Assembly (NCBI GenBank): GCA_009843625.1
Contig: VYDD01000025.1
Span: 1-9,301, forward strand
Direction of reading: 5' to 3'
DNA: 9,301 nt
Source of the DNA: Gammaproteobacteria bacterium
Lineage (GTDB): Bacteria > Gemmatimonadota > Gemmatimonadetes > Longimicrobiales > Gaopeijiaceae
A program made the translations under genes and the position numbers. Positions 1 through 6,319 of this stretch are shown here, piece after piece (positions within the stretch are counted from its first letter, which is position 1; the number at the start of each line of letters is the position of its first letter). The notes under the pieces were generated by a model that worked only from the letters and a program-made list of their open reading frames with translations, was not told the DNA's origin and did no database searches.

Positions 1-906
1 AAGAAGACCCTCTCGACTCTGCAAGCGTAGGCGCCGGACGGTACCCAGCTGCTCGCGGTGCTCGAGCAGTCGGTCGTGGGCGAGCGGCATGTCGGTGAAG
101 ATCTTGCCGAGCCGCACCCGGGGGCCGTACTCGCGGGTGATGAGGAGGCCGTGGCGCCCGTACTCGCCCAGCCCTGCCTTGATGGCGAGCGGGATGGCCA
201 GCGCCGAGTCGTTCATGCTGGCGATGGCCTGGTACCCGAGATTGGTGATGTACTGCGCGATCGCCAGCAGCACGATGGTGTCGCGGGAGTAGGTGGCTCC
301 CGTCGCGGTGCCGCTAAGCGCGGAGGGCGCCGTGCTCAGGACTTCCCGGTCCATGGATTGCGCGATCACGATTACGTTTCCGAGATCGGTGGAGATCTCC
401 TGCGGCTTCTCGTGCTCGTTCTCGCGGCTGTAGGCGTGCGTGTAGAGCCACCGCTCGTCGTTGCCGGTGATCCCAACCAGATCGGCGCCCAGGGTCTTCG
501 CAGCGTGCTTGATCTCGCGCGCCGCCTCCTCGGGAGATTCCACCGGCAGCGTGTGGCCCGGGCCCTCGCGGACCGCCGTGTACGGATCCAGAAAACCCTC
601 GCGGCGATCGTCGCCTCCACGCAGCTCGGCAAAGATGTCCGTCACGTGCCACGATGCGTTGCGAAGCGCGTAGTCACGCTGGGTGAAGCCGTCGACGGCA
701 CGCCAGGTCAGCTTGGGCGTGCGGTAGGTCTCGTAGAACATGTCCGAGCGGTGCGTCCGCACCTCCGGGTCCCAGAACGAACGGCAGAAGATGTCGTCCC
801 TCTGCGAGAAGCGCCGAAAACCCTCCAGGACATCGAAGCCGGCTTCCTCGTCGGAGGCGGCGGATCCGGCATCGCGTGCGCGACCCGGGTCGATTGAGTC
901 GTCCAT
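1..906 (-). CDS. Reductive dehalogenase-like (RdhA/QueG-type) corrinoid protein, N-terminal part
   Basis: The minus-strand frame is open from the ATG at 906 to the window edge (302 codons, no stop), so the 3' end lies outside. Residues 74-92 (FTQRDYALRNASWHVTDIF), the NVIVIAQSMD strand near 177-186 and the block at about 245-275 (AGLGEYGRHGLLITREYGP, then RVRLGKIFTDMPL) match the conserved core of RdhA-family reductive dehalogenases. That core is shared with the cobalamin-dependent epoxyqueuosine reductase QueG. In known members this fold binds corrinoid and is followed by two [4Fe-4S] clusters. No twin-arginine motif, signal peptide or membrane segment is visible, so a cytoplasmic, catabolic-type enzyme is inferred rather than a respiratory one. 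No rdhB-like membrane anchor is seen. An in-frame stop at 937-939 limits the start, and ATG 906 is the only good choice. Oddity: the Cys-rich ferredoxin motif expected soon after TDMPL is not seen in the last 27 residues. The substrate is unknown, and activity on organohalides is not shown. Confidence 0.78.
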   Translation of the reverse strand, partial: MDDSIDPGRARDAGSAASDEEAGFDVLEGFRRFSQRDDIFCRSFWDPEVRTHRSDMFYETYRTPKLTWRAVDGFTQRDYALRNASWHVTDIFAELRGGDDRREGFLDPYTAVREGPGHTLPVESPEEAAREIKHAAKTLGADLVGITGNDERWLYTHAYSRENEHEKPQEISTDLGNVIVIAQSMDREVLSTAPSALSGTATGATYSRDTIVLLAIAQYITNLGYQAIASMNDSALAIPLAIKAGLGEYGRHGLLITREYGPRVRLGKIFTDMPLAHDRLLEHREQLGTVRRLRLQSREGLL

Positions 907-1013
907 CCTGTCTGGCGCTCCAGCCGCGGGTCCCCGTTATTCCGGCGCGACGGGATCAGTCGACCCCGCCGCCACGTAGAAGATGGTTAGCATTGCGCGG
1001 GAGGGCCAAACCG
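907..1013. promoter_or_regulatory. Divergent intergenic region between RdhA-like and CDGSH genes
   Basis: This 107-bp gap separates two divergently transcribed genes and must hold the promoters for both, unless one is read from farther away. I see no convincing -35/-10 pair on either strand. The least GC-rich segment is around 976-996, ahead of the iron-sulfur gene. The shared gap makes joint control of the two redox genes possible; this is inference from layout only. Confidence 0.35.
999..1005 (+). promoter_or_regulatory. Shine-Dalgarno site deciding the start of the CDGSH gene
   Basis: GGGAGGG ends 8 nt before the ATG at 1014. The same frame is open upstream to 876, but this strong ribosome-binding site and the conserved N-terminus favour 1014. 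Confidence 0.75.
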
Positions 1014-1439
1014 ATGAAATCGAAGATTCTGCACTACTCCGGCGAGAAGGCGGCCGTGAGCTACGATGTGAGGCGATGTATCCACGCCGCCGCATGCGTT
1101 CACGGCTTGCCCGATGTGTTCGACCCAAGCCGAAAGCCCTGGATCGATCCCGACCGCGCCGAGGCGGAACAGCTCCTCCAGGTGATCATGCGTTGTCCGA
1201 CTGGTGCCCTGCATCTGGAGCGAAGCGACGGCGAACACGCCGAGCCCACGCCCGAGCGGAATACCGCGATCGTAGAGCGGAACGGTCCGGTCTACCTTCG
1301 CGGGGACCTGGAGATCGTCACAGGTCAGGGCGAGGTCCTGCTCAAGGACACACGTATCGCGCTCTGTCGCTGCGGGGCTTCGGAGAACAAGCCATTCTGC
1401 GACGGAAGTCATGTCCGGGTTGAGTTTACGGAGGACTGA
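1014..1439 (+). CDS. YjdI-type mono-cluster ferredoxin fused to a CDGSH iron-sulfur domain
   Basis: This 141-residue soluble protein has two Fe-S modules. Residues 15-70 look like the YjdI/Fer4_19 divergent mono-cluster domain, with C22, C28 and C61 (the last in RCPTGAL). Residues 112-137 are a CDGSH zinc-finger-like domain with C118, C120, C129 and H133 in the pattern CxC-G-A-S-x3-P-x-CDGSH. In the family this 3Cys:1His set binds a redox-active [2Fe-2S] cluster. The probable role is electron transfer or Fe-S/redox sensing in the cytoplasm; no partner is known from the sequence. It is divergent from the RdhA-like gene, so serving as that enzyme's electron donor is a reasonable inference but unproven. 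Its end is 30 bp from the convergent end of the symporter gene. Start chosen from the strong GGGAGGG site upstream. Confidence 0.9.
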   Translation: MKSKILHYSGEKAAVSYDVRRCIHAAACVHGLPDVFDPSRKPWIDPDRAEAEQLLQVIMRCPTGALHLERSDGEHAEPTPERNTAIVERNGPVYLRGDLEIVTGQGEVLLKDTRIALCRCGASENKPFCDGSHVRVEFTED

Positions 1440-1469
1440 AGCGCCGACGAAGCGCTGGCGCGCCGCCTC

Positions 1470-3008
1470 CTACCAGAACACGACGTAGAGCCCCACCGTC
1501 AGCATCACCACCACCGCACCCGCCCACCTCGCCGAGGGCGCGGGTGCCAGATCGACGGCATCGGACTGCGGCAGTGACCGAGCCGCTTTCAGCGGGCGCA
1601 CGCGCGACCCGACGACCATGGCCAGGCTCGAGAGGACGAACGCCCCGGCCGCGGCGTTCAGGTACGCCTGCGAGTCGAAGAACACATCGAGCACCACCGT
1701 CAGCAGCCCGTACGCCACCGGACCGATCAGCAGCGCCACGGTCGCCGCCCGCGGGGGGGCCTTGGGCAGGATCATCCCCATGAGGAAGACGGCGAGGATG
1801 CCCGGCCAGATGAAGTTCCAGACTCGCTGCATGTACTCGTAGATCCCCCCGACCGACGCGAGCTGGGGAGCCAGCAGGCAGCCGATCACGACGAAAACGC
1901 CGGTCGCGATCCTGCCGATGCGGATCGCCCTGCGGGGTGCGAGCTCCTCCTTCACGACGTGGCGCGAGTAGATGTCCAGCGTGAAGATCGTGGACGCCGA
2001 GTTCAGCATTGAGTCGAGCGAGCTCATCACTGCCCCGAAGAGGGCCGCGAACATGACGCCCCGAAGGCCCGTGGGCAGCAGATCGGTCATGAGCGTGGGA
2101 TAGGCCTGATCTCCGATCGCGATCCCGTCGGCATAGAGCTGATACGCCGCGATCCCGGGCATCACGATCAGGAACGGGATCAGCAGCTTGAGGAACGCCG
2201 CGAAGATCACGCCCTTCTGGCCCTCGGCCAGACTCCGTGCGGCCAGCGCCCGCTGGGAGATGAACTGGTTCAGCCCCCAGTACGCGATGTTCGGAACCCA
2301 GATGCCCATGATGTAGATTGTCCACGGGAGCGTCGGATGATCGGCCGGCAGCATCAGGTGGAGCCTGTCCTCGTTGGCGGACAGGAAGGCGCCGAATCCG
2401 CCCACGGCGTCCATGGCCAGGAAGAAGAGCACGGCTCCGCCCCCGAGCAGCGCGACGCCCTGGAGCATGTCGGACCAGACGACCGCCTTCAGCCCGCCGT
2501 AGATGGTGTAGCCGCCCGCGAGCAGGCCGATGGCCCAGACCCCGGCCGTCAGGTCGAGCCCGAAGATGCTCGTCAGGGCCAGGCTTCCCGCGTAGAGGAT
2601 TCCGGCCAACCCCACAATGACGTAGACCGTCATCAGGTACGCGGCCATGATGACGCGTGGAGTCGGCCCGAATCGGAACTCGAGGTATTCGGGGAGCGTG
2701 TATATGCCGGCCTGGAGAAACCGGGGCAGGAGCACGAGCGCCACGAAGACGAGCGCGATGGCTGCGATCCACTCGAAGGCGGCGATGGCCAGTCCTGTCT
2801 GAAACCCCTCGCCGGACATGCCGATGAAGTGCTCGGAGGAGATGTTCGACGCGATCAGCGAGATGCCGATCAGCCACCAGGGCAGGTTGCGGCCGGCCAG
2901 AAAGTAGTCGGCGGTGGTGTCCTCCCTGCGCCCCGCGTAGAGGGACACGCTCACGACGATGCCGAGGAAGATGAGGAACGCGGCGAGATCGATCCGGTCT
3001 AGCGCCAT
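1470..3008 (-). CDS. Sodium:solute symporter, SSS family, vSGLT-like
   Basis: This 512-residue, highly hydrophobic inner-membrane protein is close in length to Vibrio SGLT (about 543) and resembles it along its whole length. It should couple Na+ entry to uptake of a sugar or similar solute through a LeuT-like fold of about 14 helices. Visible family landmarks are ADYFLAGRNLPWW (33-45), FIGMSGEGF (61-69), GIYTLPEYLEFRF (101-113), VWSD (177-180), YWGLNQFISQR (243-253), FLKLLIPF (272-279) and the SSLDSMLNSASTIFT block (329-343). S329/S330 fit the Na2-site serines of vSGLT. E79, N247, K274 and Q394 align by eye with vSGLT sugar-contacting residues, whereas Q69 appears replaced by H60, S91 by A82 and N142 by a Gly. 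The substrate may therefore not be galactose. It is the last gene of the run SDR-DUF983-symporter, 37 bp after DUF983. Symporter family is secure; substrate is not. Confidence 0.92.
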   Translation of the reverse strand: MALDRIDLAAFLIFLGIVVSVSLYAGRREDTTADYFLAGRNLPWWLIGISLIASNISSEHFIGMSGEGFQTGLAIAAFEWIAAIALVFVALVLLPRFLQAGIYTLPEYLEFRFGPTPRVIMAAYLMTVYVIVGLAGILYAGSLALTSIFGLDLTAGVWAIGLLAGGYTIYGGLKAVVWSDMLQGVALLGGGAVLFFLAMDAVGGFGAFLSANEDRLHLMLPADHPTLPWTIYIMGIWVPNIAYWGLNQFISQRALAARSLAEGQKGVIFAAFLKLLIPFLIVMPGIAAYQLYADGIAIGDQAYPTLMTDLLPTGLRGVMFAALFGAVMSSLDSMLNSASTIFTLDIYSRHVVKEELAPRRAIRIGRIATGVFVVIGCLLAPQLASVGGIYEYMQRVWNFIWPGILAVFLMGMILPKAPPRAATVALLIGPVAYGLLTVVLDVFFDSQAYLNAAAGAFVLSSLAMVVGSRVRPLKAARSLPQSDAVDLAPAPSARWAGAVVVMLTVGLYVVFW

Positions 3009-3045
3009 CTTCGCGACGATTCAGGGGGACGGGACTCGATCGACT

Positions 3046-3396
3046 CTACCTGGGGTCCAGGAGCTGGTCGAGATGCATCCAGATGACTCGAGAGTAGCGG
3101 AACAGCAGAGGAGCCAGAAAGGGCACCATCACCGCAATCGCCAGGATGCTCTGATTCGCCGAGAGACCCCCCAACACCATCAGGACCACACCCAGCGGCG
3201 CGCACAGGGCCAGGCCCAACCCATAGCTCACGTACATCGCCCCGGTGAAGTAGCCTGGCTCTCGCTCGTATTCCAGCCGGCAGGAGGGGCAGAGAGGGTG
3301 CATCTTCCAGAGGCTTGCGAAAACCGCGCCGCCCAGGCAACGCGGGCACCGGAGGAGGACGACGGCCTGGAGGCGCCTCGGAAGCCCCTCTCTCAT
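3046..3396 (-). CDS. DUF983 family small membrane protein
   Basis: The protein has 116 residues from the ATG at 3396. A zinc-ribbon-like pair of CxxC motifs (C17/C20 in RCPRC and C36/C39 in LCPSC) is followed by the EYEREPGYFTGAMYVSYG signature, and then by two hydrophobic segments at about 53-75 and 82-100. This arrangement is that of DUF983, a widespread bacterial family of unknown function that probably sits in the inner membrane with its Cys domain in the cytoplasm. The same frame extends to an ATG at 3507, but that would overlap the end of the SDR gene and add a Pro/Arg/Gly-rich stretch unlike the family, so the shorter start is preferred. No clear Shine-Dalgarno site is seen at either start. 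It lies between the SDR (49 bp upstream) and the symporter (37 bp downstream), in an apparent operon. Function not assigned. Confidence 0.78.
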   Translation of the reverse strand: MREGLPRRLQAVVLLRCPRCLGGAVFASLWKMHPLCPSCRLEYEREPGYFTGAMYVSYGLGLALCAPLGVVLMVLGGLSANQSILAIAVMVPFLAPLLFRYSRVIWMHLDQLLDPR

Positions 3397-3445
3397 CGGC
3401 GTGGCCGCGCGAGATGGTTGAGGCCCTGAACCGCGGCCACGGGCC

Positions 3446-4240
3446 TCAGGACCGACCCGAAGGCGGGGTGTATCTCCCGTCGATGGCGGTCCAGCCGCCG
3501 TCCGCAAACAAGACCGACCCGGTCACGTAGCTGGCGGCGTCCGAGGCCAGGAAGACCGTGGGGCCGGCCATCTCCGCGGCGCTGCCCCAGCGGTTGAGGA
3601 TGTTGCGCGCGGCGTAGGCGCCGTACCAGTCCGGGTGGTTCTTGATGGGCGCCGTGAGCGGGGTGTCGATCACGCCCGGCGCGACCGCATTCACCCTCAC
3701 CCCGCCGGGCCCGAGTTCGGCCGCGGCGACGCGCACCATCTGCACGATCCCCGCCTTGGTGGCGGCGTACATGCTCTGGCCCGGCTCGACCACCACCGAC
3801 CGGATCGAGCTGAAGAGGATGATGGACCCGGAGCCCTGCCCGCTCATGATCCGGCCCGCGGCCTGAATGACGTGCGCGCCGCCCTTCAGGTTGAGGCCCA
3901 GAACCCGGTCGATCTCCTCGTCGGTGTAGTCGAGGAGGGGCTTGCGCACGTTCACTCCGGGGGTGCAGACCACGACGTCCAGGGACCCGCGGGCGGCCGT
4001 GATGTCGTCGAATGCGCTGGTGACGGCCTCTCCGTCCATGATGTCCAGGCGGGCGGAGGCGGCCTCGCCCCCGGCCGCACGGATGGTCGCCGCGGTGCGG
4101 GCGGCGGCGTCCGCGTCGATGTCGAGGCAGGACACATGCGCACCTGCCTCCGCGCATCCGATCGCGACGGCCTCACCGATGCCGGAACCGCCTCCGACGA
4201 CCGCGGCCGCGCGTCCCTCCAGGCTGAACATGGTTGTCAT
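3446..4240 (-). CDS. SDR-family NAD(P)-dependent oxidoreductase
   Basis: This 264-residue classical short-chain dehydrogenase/reductase has a Rossmann fold. The dinucleotide-binding loop is GGGSGIG (16-22) and the second-strand acidic residue D40 (CLDID) suggests NAD(H) preference. The active site shows N117, S144/S145 (LFSSIRS), Y158 and K162 (YAATK). PGVIDTPL (188-195) and the C-terminal VTGSVLFADGGW are also typical. The usual NNAG motif is replaced by CTPG (92-95). Family members oxidise or reduce hydroxyl/carbonyl groups of sugars, steroids, polyols and acyl chains; the substrate cannot be read here. Being first in the run with a sodium/solute symporter, it may act on the imported compound (inference). 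A GGAG site 7 nt upstream of ATG 4240 supports the start; a second ATG at codon 4 is possible. Confidence 0.93.
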   Translation of the reverse strand: MTTMFSLEGRAAAVVGGGSGIGEAVAIGCAEAGAHVSCLDIDADAAARTAATIRAAGGEAASARLDIMDGEAVTSAFDDITAARGSLDVVVCTPGVNVRKPLLDYTDEEIDRVLGLNLKGGAHVIQAAGRIMSGQGSGSIILFSSIRSVVVEPGQSMYAATKAGIVQMVRVAAAELGPGGVRVNAVAPGVIDTPLTAPIKNHPDWYGAYAARNILNRWGSAAEMAGPTVFLASDAASYVTGSVLFADGGWTAIDGRYTPPSGRS

Positions 4241-4380
4241 GACGGGTCTCCGGTGGGGTTTCGTGTGGTGAAGGAGCGGGGCACAATGTTAACAGCCGCG
4301 CCCAGCCGGCAACCCGGCCCAAGGACGCGACGCCCCACGCGCCTGGCCTTCGTTGCCTCCAGCCCCCAGCCCGAAACTGC
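4241..4380. promoter_or_regulatory. Divergent promoter region between SDR and M20 genes
   Basis: This 140-bp gap separates two divergent transcription units and should hold both promoters. Its only AT-rich element is ACAATGTTAACAG (4283-4295), which contains the palindrome GTTAAC at 4288-4293. On the minus strand TAACAT there could serve as a -10 box for the SDR run. No good -35 partner is seen, and no clear promoter or Shine-Dalgarno site is seen for the M20 gene. Weak evidence apart from the layout. Confidence 0.35.
4248..4251 (-). promoter_or_regulatory. Shine-Dalgarno site of the SDR gene
   Basis: On the minus strand GGAG lies 7 nt upstream of the ATG at 4240, a normal spacing. It favours this ATG over the second one three codons in. 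Confidence 0.6.
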
Positions 4381-5676
4381 ATGCACCACGCCAACCGTCC
4401 GACGCGCATCCAACGCGAAGACCGCATCGTCGCGGAAGTTGAGGCCGCGCGCGACGAGATCGTGGCCTTCACGGCGGAGATGATCCGGATCCCCACGGTG
4501 AACCCTCCGGGGGAGTGCTACCGGGACTGCGCCGAGCTGGTCGGCCGCCGTTTGCGGGCGACCGGTCTGGCCATGGAGTACGTGGAGGCCGAGGGGCGCC
4601 CCGAGCACACCGCCCAACACCCCAGGGTGAACGTGGTCGGGCGCGGGCCGGCCGTTCCGGGACGTCCGCGGCTCCACCTGAATGGCCACTTCGACGTGGT
4701 TCCGCCGGGTGACGGCTGGACGGTCGACCCCTTCGCGGGCCTGGTGCGCGACGGGCGCATCTACGGGCGGGGCGCGTCGGACATGAAGTCGGGGATTTCC
4801 GCCGCCGTCTTCGCGGTCGAGGCGCTGCGGCGGGCCGGAGTCGGGCTCGCGGGAGCCGTTGACATCAGCGCCACCGTCGACGAGGAGAGCGGCGGCTTCG
4901 CGGGCGTGGCGCACCTCTGCGAAGCCGGGATCATCTCAAGCGACCACACCAGCTACGCCATCATCCCCGAGCCGTTCGGGCCCACCCGAGTGTGCCTGGG
5001 ACACCGGGGCGTCTACTGGTTCGATGTCGTCGCGCACGGCCACACGGCCCACGGCAGCATGAGCCATCTGGGGCGCAGCGCCATCGAGGACATGGGCGCC
5101 CTGCTGGAGGCCTTCCGCACCGGGCTCATCCCCGAACTCGCAACCCGCATTTCGACGCTGCCCATCGTGCCGGAGCCCTCCCGGCGTCCCTCGCTGAACG
5201 TCAACGCGATCACCGGCGGCCAGGCCGGCGAGGGAACCCAGTCACCCTGCGTGGCCGACCGCTGCGTCGCCACCGTCGACCGCCGTTTCATCCCCGAGGA
5301 GCCCTTCGAGGACGTCCGCGCCGAGATCACGCGCCTGGTCAGGTCGGTGGAGGGCGCCGACCCCGGACGCCGTTTCACCATCGAGGAGCGCATGGTCGTT
5401 CATCCGACCTCCGCGCCCCGCGGATCACCCCTCGTGGCTGCCCTGTCCCACGCGGTGGAAGCGGTGCGGGGCCACCCCGCGACCCTCGTGGCCAGTCCCG
5501 GCACCTATGACCAGAAGCACTTCGACCGCATCGCCGGCATTCAGCACTGCGTGGCCTACGGCCCCGGACCCCTCGAGGAGGCTCACCAGCCCGACGAATC
5601 CTGCTCCATCGACGACCTTTTGGCGAGCACGCAGGTACTGGCGCTGGCGGCGCTGGAGCTGGTGGGGCCCGCGTAG
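4381..5676 (+). CDS. M20-family metallopeptidase (ArgE/DapE-like amidohydrolase)
   Basis: The 431-residue protein carries the full M20 di-zinc set: H103 and D105 in LNGHFDVVPPGD, D134 in GRGASDMKSG, E168/E169 in DEESGG, E197 in IIPEPFG and H402 in EEAHQPDE. In the family, D105 assists the first metal, E168 is the general base and D134 bridges the two metals. The inserted dimerisation domain lies at about 210-325, and H221/H224 (GHTAHGS) correspond to the region supplying a histidine across the dimer. Members cleave N-acyl amino acids, N-succinyl-diaminopimelate, carbamoyl amino acids or dipeptides. NPPGE near 41-45 is common in ArgE/DapE relatives, but the exact substrate is open. There is no signal peptide, so it is cytoplasmic. 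It is the first gene of a tight three-gene run. No clear ribosome-binding site precedes ATG 4381, but the next Met (34) falls inside the conserved IPTVNPPG block. Confidence 0.92.
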   Translation: MHHANRPTRIQREDRIVAEVEAARDEIVAFTAEMIRIPTVNPPGECYRDCAELVGRRLRATGLAMEYVEAEGRPEHTAQHPRVNVVGRGPAVPGRPRLHLNGHFDVVPPGDGWTVDPFAGLVRDGRIYGRGASDMKSGISAAVFAVEALRRAGVGLAGAVDISATVDEESGGFAGVAHLCEAGIISSDHTSYAIIPEPFGPTRVCLGHRGVYWFDVVAHGHTAHGSMSHLGRSAIEDMGALLEAFRTGLIPELATRISTLPIVPEPSRRPSLNVNAITGGQAGEGTQSPCVADRCVATVDRRFIPEEPFEDVRAEITRLVRSVEGADPGRRFTIEERMVVHPTSAPRGSPLVAALSHAVEAVRGHPATLVASPGTYDQKHFDRIAGIQHCVAYGPGPLEEAHQPDESCSIDDLLASTQVLALAALELVGPA

Positions 5677-6315
5677 ATGGCGAAGCTCCATCCGGGCATG
5701 TCGGTCAAGGAGTTCGACGACAACTACTTCTATGCCGCGGAACTCAAGAACTTCGCACGCCAACTCGGCATTGCCGTCGGCCGACGGCGGAAGCTTGAGC
5801 TCGAGGCGCTCATCCGGGAATTCCTTCGAACAGGGATCATTCCGCCGGCCCAACCCGAGGCCGACCAACGGTCCGGCGGGTCGCGCGACAGGCTGGCGGC
5901 GGAAACCATCGTCCGGGCCTACGTCGACGACCGCAGGACGAAGGCCTTTCTGCGAGACCTCGTGCACGCGCGCGTGCCGGGGCTAAAAGACAAGTCGGGC
6001 CAGTGGTACCGGCTCAACGAATGGCGCCGTACGCAACTTCGGGCAGGCCAGCGCATCACCTACGCGGACCTCGGCAATCGATTGTTGGAGCTTATGCGTT
6101 GGGAGGGCCGCTTTCCGCGGATCCCCGCCGGTCGATTCAACAACTTCGTCACGGATTTCTGGGCAGACCCGGCGAACAAGGGTAAGACCCGGGCCGATGC
6201 CGTGGCAGCCTGGGAACGCATCAAGTCCGTACCCGGACCGAAGACGTACGAGGCTTACGCGGCTCTTGAGCCGACTGGAGGTAGCGGGGCTGCGATCGAA
6301 GACGGGAGACGATGA
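5677..6315 (+). CDS. SAP-domain-containing protein of unknown function
   Basis: This 212-residue soluble basic protein starts at the base after the M20 stop (TAGATG), so translation is probably coupled. Residues 9-51 (SVKEFDDNYFYAAELKNFAR, then a Leu- and Lys-containing helix ending in ALIREFL) resemble a bacterial SAP-type helix-extended-helix domain. SAP domains often bind nucleic acid. After a Gln/Gly/Ser-rich linker (about 58-72), the C-terminal part includes FNNFVTDFW and GKTRADAVAAWERIK (about 150-185). That part resembles the tail of SAP/DUF6434 proteins as I remember them. No enzyme motif, signal or membrane segment is seen. A second ATG at codon 8 is possible but would clip the conserved PGMSVKEF start. 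Its place between a peptidase and a lipoprotein gives no clear job. The SAP call is moderate and the function unknown. Confidence 0.75.
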   Translation: MAKLHPGMSVKEFDDNYFYAAELKNFARQLGIAVGRRRKLELEALIREFLRTGIIPPAQPEADQRSGGSRDRLAAETIVRAYVDDRRTKAFLRDLVHARVPGLKDKSGQWYRLNEWRRTQLRAGQRITYADLGNRLLELMRWEGRFPRIPAGRFNNFVTDFWADPANKGKTRADAVAAWERIKSVPGPKTYEAYAALEPTGGSGAAIEDGRR

Positions 6316-6319
6316 AGCG

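Noticed and set aside
58..897. 279-residue plus-strand open frame
   Set aside because: It is antisense to the RdhA-like gene. Its product is rich in Arg, Val and Gly with no recognisable motif, while the minus strand shows clear family motifs.
876..1013. Upstream extension of the CDGSH gene
   Set aside because: The extension overlaps the divergent RdhA-like start and gives an Arg/Pro-rich stretch; a strong ribosome-binding site marks ATG 1014.
1440..1464. Possible bidirectional terminator between the convergent CDGSH and symporter genes
   Set aside because: AGCGC/GCGCT is only a 5-bp stem, the nearby GGCGCGCC is a short palindrome, and there is no T-run on either side, so it is not distinguishable from chance in this GC-rich DNA.
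1426..2877. 483-residue minus-strand open frame inside the symporter gene
   Set aside because: It lies in another frame of the same strand and gives an Arg/Gly/His-rich product without membrane segments; the symporter frame is unmistakable.
3046..3507. Longer start for the DUF983 protein
   Set aside because: The extra 37 residues are low-complexity and overlap the SDR gene's 3' end; the conserved family region begins after ATG 3396.
3635..4483. 282-residue plus-strand open frame opposite the SDR
   Set aside because: It is antisense to a clear SDR with all catalytic residues and also overlaps the M20 start.
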